The notes under the pieces were generated by a model that did no database searches, was not told the DNA's origin, and was given only the letters and a program-made list of their open reading frames with translations. A stretch of 57,216 nt of DNA from Clostridium sp. ZS2-4 (lineage in GTDB: Bacteria > Bacillota > Clostridia > Clostridiales > Clostridiaceae). Positions within the stretch are counted from its first letter, which is position 1; each line of letters begins with the position of its first letter. Made by a program: the position numbers and the translations under genes. Location: assembly GCF_026719745.1 (NCBI RefSeq), contig NZ_JAPPRQ010000055.1, forward strand, positions 1 to 57,216, read 5' to 3'. Positions 46,462-55,960 of the stretch are shown here, in pieces.

Positions 46462-46517
46462 TAATGTGTTTCAAAACTTTATTTTTACATTTATAAAATT
46501 ATACTAGGAGGATAACT

Positions 46518-47267
46518 ATGATATGCTTTCAAAAAGAATATAATCGATTATTTTTAAGATATCTTAAACGTTCTATGGAAGAATATAAAATGATTACTGC
46601 TGGAGATAGAGTTGCAGTAGGTCTCTCTGGAGGTAAAGACAGTATCTTTTTGCTCTTTGCTTTAAAACTTATACAAATGACCTCTAATAAAAATTTTGAA
46701 CTAATAGGTATATACATAGATTTAGGTTTTGATATAAATGTTTCACCTTTAAAACATTTTTGCAATAAAAATGGTATTCCTCTGATAATTGAACAAACAA
46801 GCATATCAGAAATTGTATTTTATGATAGAAAAGAAAAAAAACCTTGCTCTCTTTGTTCCAAATTAAGAAAAGGTGCTTTAGTTAGAGTTGCCAAAGCAAA
46901 TAACATTAATAAAATAGCTCTTGGGCATAATAGCGACGATGTAATTGAAACTCTTTTCATGAATGTTTTAAAGGTAGGTAAACTAGGAACTTTTCATCCT
47001 AATATATTTTTTAAAGATAAGAATATTAATATAATAAGACCTCTTATCTATATGCGTGAAGATACAATTGAAAAACTAACCTTAGAATATAATCTTCCTG
47101 TAATTAAAAGCGCTTGTCCTGTAGATAAAAAAACTACAAGAGAAGAAATGAAAAACCTTCTATATAAATTAGAAAAAATATATCCAGATGCTCAAAGAAA
47201 CATAATGACTTCTTTATCAAATCTTGATTTCAAAAATTTATGGGAACAGAAAAACAATGAGAGTTAA
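46518..47267 (+). CDS. TtcA-like PP-loop ATPase (tRNA thiolation family)
   Basis: A 249-aa enzyme of the TtcA/TilS PP-loop family. TtcA members make 2-thiocytidine in tRNA by adenylating the base and adding sulfur, with an Fe-S cluster. The P-loop is VGLSGGKDS (SGGKDS at 37-42), and CSLCSKLRKGAL supplies C110-x2-C113. LGHNSDDVIETLFMNV is the second ATP motif, and SACPVDKKTTREE supplies the third Cys. The substrate tRNA is not certain, because clostridial relatives differ from proteobacterial TtcA. AGGAGGA precedes the ATG. It is divergent from guaB and has an unusually long structured leader. Confidence 0.87.
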   Translation: MICFQKEYNRLFLRYLKRSMEEYKMITAGDRVAVGLSGGKDSIFLLFALKLIQMTSNKNFELIGIYIDLGFDINVSPLKHFCNKNGIPLIIEQTSISEIVFYDRKEKKPCSLCSKLRKGALVRVAKANNINKIALGHNSDDVIETLFMNVLKVGKLGTFHPNIFFKDKNINIIRPLIYMREDTIEKLTLEYNLPVIKSACPVDKKTTREEMKNLLYKLEKIYPDAQRNIMTSLSNLDFKNLWEQKNNES

Positions 47268-47294
47268 AAATTGAGAATTCATAGTTATATAATC

Positions 47295-47327
47295 AAAGGG
47301 ATTTTTGCCACCAGCAAAAATCCCTTT
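47295..47327. terminator. Bidirectional terminator between the TtcA-like gene and groEL
   Basis: AAAGGGATTTTTGC and its exact complement (47295-47308, 47314-47327) around CACCA. Inverted copies of an AACTCTCAA-rich word flank it (AGAGTTAAAAATTGAGAATT before; AACTCTCAACTTTAAATTTT after), giving a larger imperfect palindrome. Confidence 0.85.
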
Positions 47328-47367
47328 ATTAACTCTCAACTTTAAATTTTCAACTCTCAACTGTATT

Positions 47368-49018
<1,651 letters not shown>

Positions 49019-49037
49019 TAAACTATCATCTACCTAA

Positions 49038-49334
<297 letters not shown>

Positions 49335-49379
49335 TTAATATATTTTATATACTTATGTAAAAATTATTTTTAACTGTTG

Positions 49380-49406
49380 TTAGCACTCGTTAGCATTGAG
49401 TGCTAA
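49380..49406. promoter_or_regulatory. CIRCE operator (HrcA site) of groESL
   Basis: TTAGCACTC-N9-GAGTGCTAA is an exact match to the consensus CIRCE inverted repeat. It lies just downstream of the groES -10 region, so HrcA would block initiation in the absence of heat stress. Confidence 0.97.
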
Positions 49407-49416
49407 TACAATTATT

Positions 49417-49445
49417 ATAATAATTTATCCTAAATGTAATATCAA
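49417..49445 (-). promoter_or_regulatory. Vegetative promoter of groESL
   Basis: On the minus strand -35 TTGATA, a 17-nt spacer and -10 TATTAT (overlapping a TATAAT), with the CIRCE 10 bases downstream. This is the usual HrcA-regulated arrangement. Confidence 0.65.
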
Positions 49446-49668
49446 ATTCCACATTTTAACTTAACACATTATCTAAGGCAATTATAAGTAACTAGCCTAA
49501 AATATTAAGCTATTTCGTCTTATTTCTTATGTTTACTTATTATATGAAAATTTTATACCAAATTACTATATAAATAAAGAACTTTAAGCTTCAAATTTCA
49601 TTTTCTTATGATTATTATAAAAATATAACAACATATTAATACCTTATTTTGATAAAGTCTAATTGAAA

Positions 49669-49703
49669 ACTTCATATTTCTTTGAACAAATGTAATATGA
49701 AGT
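49669..49703. repeat. Hairpin in the 460-bp gap between groES and the DUF1461 gene
   Basis: ACTTCATATT and AATATGAAGT (49669-49678, 49694-49703) form a 10-bp stem with a 15-nt loop and a T-rich 3' side. It may be a terminator or leader element. The rest of 49446-49869 is AT-rich without any gene or RNA I can support. Confidence 0.45.
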
Positions 49704-49869
49704 CTATTTTAAAAATATTTTGACATTTTTCCAGTTAACAATATAGATTTGATTAACTGTTTTATATAATACTGATTATTATTTTTTTATCTGTCTATAC
49801 TTATTTATATGAAATTCTTAAACTTTTACACCTATGCTAAAATAGCAATAAATTATAAGAGGTGAATTT

Positions 49870-50529
49870 ATGATAAAAATCAATATAAAAAATATACTAT
49901 TTGAAATACTCCTTACCTTTTGCATAACACTACTAATTATAATATTAAGTGTAAAAATCACTCTTAATTTCAAGCCTTTATATTATATGGATATTATTAC
50001 ACTTAATGTTCAAGAAACTTCAAATTTAAGCAGTAAAGAAATAAAGTTAAATTATAATTATGTGATAAATTATGTACAAAGTCATCAAAAACAAAATTTT
50101 GTTTTACCGACATTAACTTTTTCTAATCAAGGTAAAATCCATTTTGAAGAAGTTAAAGCAATATTTAATAAACTGGATTATATTCTATATACTTTAATTC
50201 TAATAGACGTAATAATTATTTATATAAACATTAAAACAGACAAGAGATTTAGATTTCTAAAGTGGAGTTCCATATTCCTGTTTTTAGCTCCATTTTTGTG
50301 CTTAATACCTTTTTTGTTAAATTTCGATAAAAGTTTTACTATTTTTCACAAATTGCTATTTAACAATGATTACTGGCTACTAGACCCTAAGCTAGACCCT
50401 ATAATAAATATTATGCCTCAAGAATTCTTTTTTCACTGTGCTATTTTAATAATTAGCCTTATGTTTGTATTTTCTTCTATATTTTATATTATTTTTAAAA
50501 AACTAGATAATTATTTTTCTTTTTTATGA
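49870..50529 (+). CDS. TIGR01906/DUF1461-family integral membrane protein
   Basis: A 219-aa membrane protein. One N-terminal segment (about 11-31) is followed by an extracytoplasmic loop, then segments near 105-120, 132-150 and 192-215. The family signature is the loop FTIFHKLLFNNDYWLLDPKLDPIINIMPQEFF at about 151-182 (F-H-x-L-x-F-N-N-D-x-W). The family is common in Clostridium and Lactobacillales; no function is known. AGAGGTG precedes the ATG. Its last 19 bases overlap the end of the convergent TVP38 gene. Confidence 0.87.
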   Translation: MIKINIKNILFEILLTFCITLLIIILSVKITLNFKPLYYMDIITLNVQETSNLSSKEIKLNYNYVINYVQSHQKQNFVLPTLTFSNQGKIHFEEVKAIFNKLDYILYTLILIDVIIIYINIKTDKRFRFLKWSSIFLFLAPFLCLIPFLLNFDKSFTIFHKLLFNNDYWLLDPKLDPIINIMPQEFFFHCAILIISLMFVFSSIFYIIFKKLDNYFSFL

Positions 50530-51218
50530 TTTTTTATTATTTTTCTAATAATTCTATCTCCATTTAACATACCAACAATAAATAATATGCTCATTGTTAC
50601 AGCAATAAGTAATAATAAGTGTATGTTTCCTGTAAACATTTGAGAACCAAAGTATGCAGATATAAAAATTCCAGGAATTCTTCCAAGGGTTGAATACAAT
50701 GCAAAATCTTTTAATGATATATCTGAAACTCCACAAACATATCCAAAAATATCCTTTGGTAATCCTGGAATCAAATAAAGTAAAAATATTATAAACTTTT
50801 TACTTCCAGCAGCTAATATTTTTTCAATAAAATCAAATTTATTTTCTGAAACAATTTTTTGCACAAAAGGCTTTCCAAATTTATTTGCTATCAAATAAAC
50901 AAATATACTTCCTCCTGTTATACCTGTAAGAGAAATTATGCTTCCTATTCCAGCGCCAAAAATATATCCACCAGCTATTTGAACAATCTCTCCTGGAATA
51001 AAAAAGGCTATAACTTGTATGACTTGAATAGCTATGAAAACAAACACACTATATTTTCCATAAGACATTACATATACTTTAAGTTTTTCCGGATCTTTTA
51101 ATACATAAAAATATTTATAATAATATTCATAGCCTGCTATAATAAAAAAACCTAAAATTATTATTAATGTTATATGTTCCTTATATTCAATAATCTTATC
51201 CTTTATTCTCTTTAACAT
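50511..51218 (-). CDS. TVP38/TMEM64 (DedA/SNARE-associated) family membrane protein
   Basis: A 235-aa polytopic membrane protein of the VTT domain family. Hallmarks: FFIPGEIVQIAGGYIFGAGIGSIISLTGITGGS at about 73-105, KFIIFLLYLIPGLPKDIFGYVCG, the re-entrant helix with the conserved Pro-Gly, and LGRIPGIFISAYFG. Some DedA-family relatives are involved in recycling undecaprenyl phosphate or lipids across the membrane; this subgroup has no settled function. GGAGAAG precedes the start. The 3' end overlaps the DUF1461 gene tail to tail. Confidence 0.92.
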   Translation of the reverse strand: MLKRIKDKIIEYKEHITLIIILGFFIIAGYEYYYKYFYVLKDPEKLKVYVMSYGKYSVFVFIAIQVIQVIAFFIPGEIVQIAGGYIFGAGIGSIISLTGITGGSIFVYLIANKFGKPFVQKIVSENKFDFIEKILAAGSKKFIIFLLYLIPGLPKDIFGYVCGVSDISLKDFALYSTLGRIPGIFISAYFGSQMFTGNIHLLLLIAVTMSILFIVGMLNGDRIIRKIIKNHKKEK

Positions 51219-51344
51219 AGCTTCTCCTTGCTTATTTAAACCAATTATATATAAACTTACACTAGTATTATCTCATTAAACCGCTTTTATTATAATCCTT
51301 ATTTATTTTAAATATATCTTTTAATTTTTGTTTTAATTAAAACT

Positions 51345-51384
51345 AAAGGATACTTATATTTTTTCTACATAATAAGTATCCTTT
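51345..51384 (-). terminator. Terminator of the hydrogenase gene
   Basis: AAAGGATACTTAT and ATAAGTATCCTTT (51345-51357, 51372-51384), a perfect 13-bp stem with a 14-nt loop, about 50 bases after the hydrogenase stop. Its arms end in A and T runs on both strands. Confidence 0.8.
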
Positions 51385-51431
51385 TTTATTCTCAATTTTT
51401 TCTTATTTAAATATTACTTTATACTTTAGTA

Positions 51432-52916
51432 TTATCTTTCTAAATTTATATCTTTAAATTGTTCTATTTTATTATTTTCAATTATACTCTTATTTTTCGC
51501 TTCATTACTAAACTTATTTAAAGGAAGTTTAGCTTTGTTCTTTGAACATATTGTAGCTGCGCCACCTATACATCCACCTTCACACATCATTCCTTCTATA
51601 AAGTTACCTGGTAATTTGCCATTTTTAGCAAGCAGCATATATCTCTTAATATTTTCACGACCACTGATTTTAACTGGTTTAAACTCTATATCCAACTTTT
51701 TGTCCTTTATAATATTTTCAATAGCTGCAGTAAGTCCTCCACCTTGAGCAAATCCTCTTCCATATGCTGATGCATCATCTATTTCAAGATTTTCACAACT
51801 TTCAAGATTAATTTTATATGCTCCAATAAGTGCAGCTATTTCTTCAAAAGTCAGTACATAATCTACTGCTTCTTTTATATTTTCTCTCTTCATTTCAACC
51901 TTTTTAGCAGTACAAGGTCCAATAAATACAACTACTGCATCTTTATCCTTGTGTTTTATTAGCCTTGCAGTTGCAATCATTGGCGAAACAGTATTTGATA
52001 TATTGCCAACCTGATCTTTAAATTTATTTTCTATATATGACACAAATCCAGGACAACATGAATTAGTCATATATGTCGCACCCTGTTCCATTCTTTCTAC
52101 AAATTCCATAGCTTCATGTAAAGTAACCGCATCAGCACCTAAAGCTGCTTCTACCATATCCTTAAATCCAATTTTTATTAGAGCATCCTTAACTTGTCCA
52201 ACTGTTACGTTTGGTCCAAATTGTCCAGTAATTGCTGGTGCAACCACTGCATATATATTCTTATTCTCTTTTAATTTATTAATAACACGTACTATATAAC
52301 TTTTATCTGATATTGCCCCAAAAGGACATGCAGCCATACATGCACCACAATTTATGCAATCTTCTTGCTTAATCATAGCTCTTCTATCTTCTTGTATATC
52401 TAATGCATTGGTTGGACAAACTTTTTTACAAGGTCTCATTACTTCTGATACAGCATTATACGGACATGCCTGCTTACATAATCCACATTCCTTGCATAGG
52501 TCTTGATTAATATATGCTCTTCCATTAATTCTAGTAATAGCATTAGCTGGACATACTTCCATGCATTTATGTTGAATACATCCTCTGCATACTTCTGTAA
52601 TAGTATATTTATCTATTGGGCATGTATCACAGGCTGCATCTATAACATGCATTATTTGCTCACTCTTCTCCGTATCTAATACATATCCTGCTGAATCTCC
52701 ATTGCTGACATATCCTAAAGCAAGTTTTGCTCTTTCTTTTAAAATAGCCCTCTCATGATAAACACAACATCTATAAACTGCTTTTTTTCCTGGAATTATT
52801 TTATATGGAATAATATTTATATTTTCTTCAGTAAGTTCGTCTTCTTTAGCCAATAAAGCCACTTCTTGTAAAACTTCATACTTTAATTTTTTTAATTGTG
52901 ATTCAAATACATTCAT
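51432..52916 (-). CDS. Monomeric [FeFe] hydrogenase with ferredoxin-like 4Fe-4S domains (group B-like)
   Basis: A cytosolic iron-only hydrogenase of about 494 aa. Cys-rich ferredoxin motifs occur at C110-x2-C113-x4-C118-x3-C122, C141-x2-C144-x2-C147-x3-C151, C163/C167, and C187-x2-C190-x2-C193-x3-C197. The H-cluster domain has L1 NSCCPGF at 285-291, L2 GPCTAKKVE at 333-341 and L3 EGMMCEGGC at 441-449. L1 has Asn where classical enzymes have Thr (TSCCP), and L2 is GPC rather than MPC, as in the poorly studied group B enzymes. All four H-cluster Cys are present. ATG at 52916 follows GGGAGGT; the frame opens five codons earlier. A Rex-like site overlaps its promoter. Confidence 0.88.
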   Translation of the reverse strand: MNVFESQLKKLKYEVLQEVALLAKEDELTEENINIIPYKIIPGKKAVYRCCVYHERAILKERAKLALGYVSNGDSAGYVLDTEKSEQIMHVIDAACDTCPIDKYTITEVCRGCIQHKCMEVCPANAITRINGRAYINQDLCKECGLCKQACPYNAVSEVMRPCKKVCPTNALDIQEDRRAMIKQEDCINCGACMAACPFGAISDKSYIVRVINKLKENKNIYAVVAPAITGQFGPNVTVGQVKDALIKIGFKDMVEAALGADAVTLHEAMEFVERMEQGATYMTNSCCPGFVSYIENKFKDQVGNISNTVSPMIATARLIKHKDKDAVVVFIGPCTAKKVEMKRENIKEAVDYVLTFEEIAALIGAYKINLESCENLEIDDASAYGRGFAQGGGLTAAIENIIKDKKLDIEFKPVKISGRENIKRYMLLAKNGKLPGNFIEGMMCEGGCIGGAATICSKNKAKLPLNKFSNEAKNKSIIENNKIEQFKDINLER

Positions 52917-53014
52917 TATTTTACCTCCCATTTATATACCTGATTAATACGTTGTATTTTATACTAAGAAGTAAGAATTTAGGTTTAACACATTGTACAC
53001 TAGGTTCGTTTTTT

Positions 53015-53046
53015 ATTATACCAGATAATTGTTAATAATGTAACAA
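53015..53046 (-). promoter_or_regulatory. Hydrogenase promoter with overlapping Rex operator
   Basis: On the minus strand -35 TTACAT, a 17-nt spacer and -10 TATAAT. The sequence 53029-53046, TTGTTAATAATGTAACAA, fits the Rex consensus TTGTTAA-N4-TTAACAA at 13 of 14 fixed positions and covers the -35 and part of the spacer. Rex represses when NAD+ is high, so the hydrogenase would be induced when NADH accumulates. Confidence 0.75.
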
Positions 53047-53130
53047 CAAAATTATAACAGAAGATAAAATAATATTGTAACAGTTTTCTTAATTTATAGT
53101 CTATTCAAAATTTATATTTGCAACTAATTC

Positions 53131-54009
53131 TTAAATTGTTATTTTATTCTCTCTTGCATAATAAAATAAATATTGTTGAGCAAACCCGGATAATTGTCCA
53201 AATTTTTCTCTACCAAAGACTCTAATCTTTTTTAATGATACATCTGGTGCTAAATAAAAATGCTGCATGGCTCTTTTTACCCATACATCTACTGGAAAAG
53301 CAGAATATTTATTCATTGAAAACAGCATTATACAATCGCCAACTTTAGGACCAACACCACTAAGTTTTTGTAATTCGTTGTGACACATATCATCATCTAA
53401 ACTTTTAATATAGTTAATATCTATATCACCTTTTAAAATTCCATCAATTGTATTTTTTATATATTGAGCCCTAAAACCTGTTCCACATTCCTTAATCTCA
53501 TCAATAGTACAGTTTTTTAAATCATCTATACTTGGGAATGTATAATAGGTTTCATCATTATATATAATAGATTTTCCCCATTTTTCAGCCATATTATTTA
53601 GTGCTTTTTTTATCATAGGTATTCTATTATTAGCAGAAATAATAAATGATATTATTATTTCAAAAGGCTGCTGCTGTAAAAGCCTGATACCCCAACCAAA
53701 TTCTACTGATTTCTTTAAAAGCTCATCCTTGCTTAAAATTTCTTTTATAGCATCATAATCTCTGTATAAATCAAAATAATTACACCAAATATTTTTAAAT
53801 TCTTCTTCATTGGTATTATATAAAATTATATCATTATTTCTCTTTTCTACTTCTATTACCTTTCCAAAAGCAACACCTATATAATTTCCATTTTCTTGAC
53901 GTTTCCATCTAAAACATTGTCCACAATCAAATACATGAGATAATTCAAAGTTTTTTACATCCTTTATTATGACACCATTTTCAAATTCTTCTGCATAATT
54001 AAAATCCAT
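53131..54009 (-). CDS. ogg: 8-oxoguanine DNA glycosylase (OGG1 type)
   Basis: A 292-aa base-excision repair enzyme removing 8-oxoguanine, of the OGG1 family with HhH-GPD fold. The N-terminal OGG_N domain runs from about 15 to 120 (FELSHVFDCGQCFRWKRQ). The helix-hairpin-helix carries the catalytic Lys (SGVGPKVGDCI, Lys222), and FPVDVWVKR supplies the catalytic Asp (Asp241). The N-terminal OGG_N domain separates it from the shorter Ogg2/AGOG types. It is a single gene upstream of the hydrogenase on the same strand, but the promoter between them makes it a separate unit. RBS AGAGGTGG. Confidence 0.93.
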   Translation of the reverse strand: MDFNYAEEFENGVIIKDVKNFELSHVFDCGQCFRWKRQENGNYIGVAFGKVIEVEKRNNDIILYNTNEEEFKNIWCNYFDLYRDYDAIKEILSKDELLKKSVEFGWGIRLLQQQPFEIIISFIISANNRIPMIKKALNNMAEKWGKSIIYNDETYYTFPSIDDLKNCTIDEIKECGTGFRAQYIKNTIDGILKGDIDINYIKSLDDDMCHNELQKLSGVGPKVGDCIMLFSMNKYSAFPVDVWVKRAMQHFYLAPDVSLKKIRVFGREKFGQLSGFAQQYLFYYARENKITI

Positions 54010-54096
54010 TACTCCACCTCTGTTCTTCGAGTTTAATCTAAATTATATTTTAACTCTTCCAACACTGTTTTATCCATAATTTATTTTATATCATAT

Positions 54097-54471
54097 ACTA
54101 GACAGTCAAAAGTTAATTCCAATAATTTCATATAAAAAAAGATAACACTCTTAAGTGATTTTATAGTATCCTTTAAGCGACTAAACTTTTAAGGAGAAAC
54201 TGTTCAATATCTGTGCCTTAATTTATTATGGAGACCAAAATTGTATCAAGAACTACGTTTTGTATTGGTAAAACACACAGATAGAAATGCAATATTAGTT
54301 ACTACTAAATTAAACCTTGAACCTAAAAAAGTAATACGTCTATGCCAAAACTAAAAAAACACACTAAAAAACAGCAACCTCAACCTGTTGAATTAAAAAG
54401 AAGCAAGTTGACCCTTTATTCTATGAGGATCCACTAGCTTCTTAAGAGAATAGAACTTTTGACTGTCCAGT
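54097..54471. mobile_element. Internally deleted insertion-sequence remnant with terminal inverted repeats
   Basis: The ends ACTAGACAGTCAAAAGTT (54097-54114) and AACTTTTGACTGTCCAGT (54454-54471) are inverted repeats matching at 17 of 18 positions. The 375-bp interior holds a short transposase fragment with no intact frame. Known elements of this kind are over 1 kb, so most of the transposase is lost. No clear target duplication is visible. It fills the gap between ogg and nfnB. Confidence 0.78.
54229..54354 (+). pseudogene. Transposase fragment (DDE type)
   Basis: A 41-codon stretch reads WRPKLYQELRFVLVKHTDRN, then AILVTTKLNLEPKKVIRLC before a stop. The pattern xFVLVxxxxxxxILVTTxLxLxPxxVIxLYxxR is typical of the region around the last catalytic acid of IS4-like DDE transposases, and the YxxRxxIE part is cut off. 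It lies inside the 54097-54471 element. Confidence 0.65.
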
Positions 54472-54490
54472 AAAACTACATGAGAAGATG

Positions 54491-54531
54491 TTATTTGCCT
54501 AGAACAATCAATTCATCTTCTAGGCAAATAA
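54491..54531 (-). terminator. Probable terminator of the nfnAB operon
   Basis: TTATTTGCCTAGAA and its exact complement (54491-54504, 54518-54531) form a 14-bp stem with a 13-nt loop, about 38 bases past the nfnB stop. A strong T-tract is lacking on the minus strand. Confidence 0.65.
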
Positions 54532-54568
54532 TCATTAAATAAAATATTTATTTATATTACTAATCACT

Positions 54569-55960
54569 CTATACTTCTTCCTTAGATAAAAATTCATCAA
54601 TAGCATTTGCAGCTTTTTTACCAGCTTCCATAGCAAGTATAACCGTAGCCGCTCCTGTAACAGCATCTCCTCCTGCATATACTGCATCCTTTGAGGTCTT
54701 TCCTGTTTCCTCTTCAGTAACTATACACTTCCATTTGTTAATATCTAATCCTTCAGTTGTAGATGCTATTAGAGGATTAGGAGAAGTGCCTAATGACATT
54801 ATAACGGTATCAACCTCTATTATAAATTCTGACCCTTCTATAACTCTTGGTCTTCTTCTTCCTGATTCATCTGGCTCTCCCAGCTCCATTTTTATACATT
54901 TCATTCCTTTTACCCAGCCATTTTCATCTGCTAGAATTTCTATGGGATTAGTTAATAAATCAAAAATAATTCCTTCTTCTTTTGCATGATGTACTTCCTC
55001 TACTCTTGCTGGAAGCTCTTGTTCTGATCTTCTGTATACTATATGTGCCTGTGCTCCTAGTCTTAAAGCAGTTCTAGCCGCATCCATAGCCACATTTCCC
55101 CCGCCCACAACAGCAACTTTTTTACCGGTCTTAACGGGAGTTGCATAATCATCTTTATGAGCTTTCATTAGATTTACTCTTGTTAAAAATTCATTAGCTG
55201 AAAATACGCCATTTGAATTTTCACCTGGTATTCCCATAAATTTAGGAAGTCCTGCTCCTGAGCCTATAAATACAGCATCATAACCTTCTTCATCCATTAA
55301 CTTATCTATATTAGCAGTTCTTCCTACTACAACATTAGTTTCTATTTTTACGCCTAATTTCTTTATGTTTTCAATCTCACCGTTAACTACTGTATCCTTC
55401 GGAAGTCTAAACTCAGGAATTCCATATACTAGAACTCCACCAGGCTCGTGTAGAGCTTCAAAAATAGTGACATCATATCCTTTTTTAGCTAAATCCCCTG
55501 CACAAGTAAGTCCTGATGGTCCACTTCCTATCACTGCAACTCTTTTATTTTTCTTAGACTCTGTCTCTGAAAGATCTATATTGTTATCTCTTGACCAATC
55601 TCCTACAAATCTTTCAAGCTTTCCTATTGCTACAGACTCTCCTTTTATTCCAAGTACACATTTTCCTTCACATTGAGTTTCTTGCGGACATACTCTACCA
55701 CATACAGATGGAAGAGAACTATATTTAGCTATAACCTTAGCTGCTTCTTCAAACTTTCTATTTTTAACCTGTTGTATAAAAGCCGGAATATCAATTGATA
55801 CTGGACATCCCTCTACACATAAAGGCTTTTTACAATTTAAACATCTACTTGCTTCTGCAACAGCTTCATCTTCTGTATATCCTAAACACACTTCTTCAAA
55901 ATTAGCAGCTCTTACTTTAGGGTCTTGTTCACTTATTGGTATTTTCTTCATTCTATCCAC
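54569..55960 (-). CDS. nfnB: NfnB-type bifurcating transhydrogenase large subunit (GltD-like)
   Basis: A 463-aa flavoprotein related to the small subunit of glutamate synthase. Paired with the upstream NfnA-like protein it is the large subunit of NADH-dependent reduced ferredoxin:NADP+ oxidoreductase, which holds the bifurcating FAD. The N-terminal Fe-S region has CLNCKKPLCVEGCP and CGRVCPQETQCEGKC. The FAD site is VAVIGSGPSGLTCAGDLAKKG and the NADPH site VAVVGGGNVAMDAARTALRLGA; YAGGDAVTGAATVILAMEAGKKAA closes the FAD fold. The start is a GTG overlapping the nfnA stop by one base (TAGTG), so they are translationally coupled; an ATG three codons on is also possible. Confidence 0.92.
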   Translation of the reverse strand: MDRMKKIPISEQDPKVRAANFEEVCLGYTEDEAVAEASRCLNCKKPLCVEGCPVSIDIPAFIQQVKNRKFEEAAKVIAKYSSLPSVCGRVCPQETQCEGKCVLGIKGESVAIGKLERFVGDWSRDNNIDLSETESKKNKRVAVIGSGPSGLTCAGDLAKKGYDVTIFEALHEPGGVLVYGIPEFRLPKDTVVNGEIENIKKLGVKIETNVVVGRTANIDKLMDEEGYDAVFIGSGAGLPKFMGIPGENSNGVFSANEFLTRVNLMKAHKDDYATPVKTGKKVAVVGGGNVAMDAARTALRLGAQAHIVYRRSEQELPARVEEVHHAKEEGIIFDLLTNPIEILADENGWVKGMKCIKMELGEPDESGRRRPRVIEGSEFIIEVDTVIMSLGTSPNPLIASTTEGLDINKWKCIVTEEETGKTSKDAVYAGGDAVTGAATVILAMEAGKKAANAIDEFLSKEEV

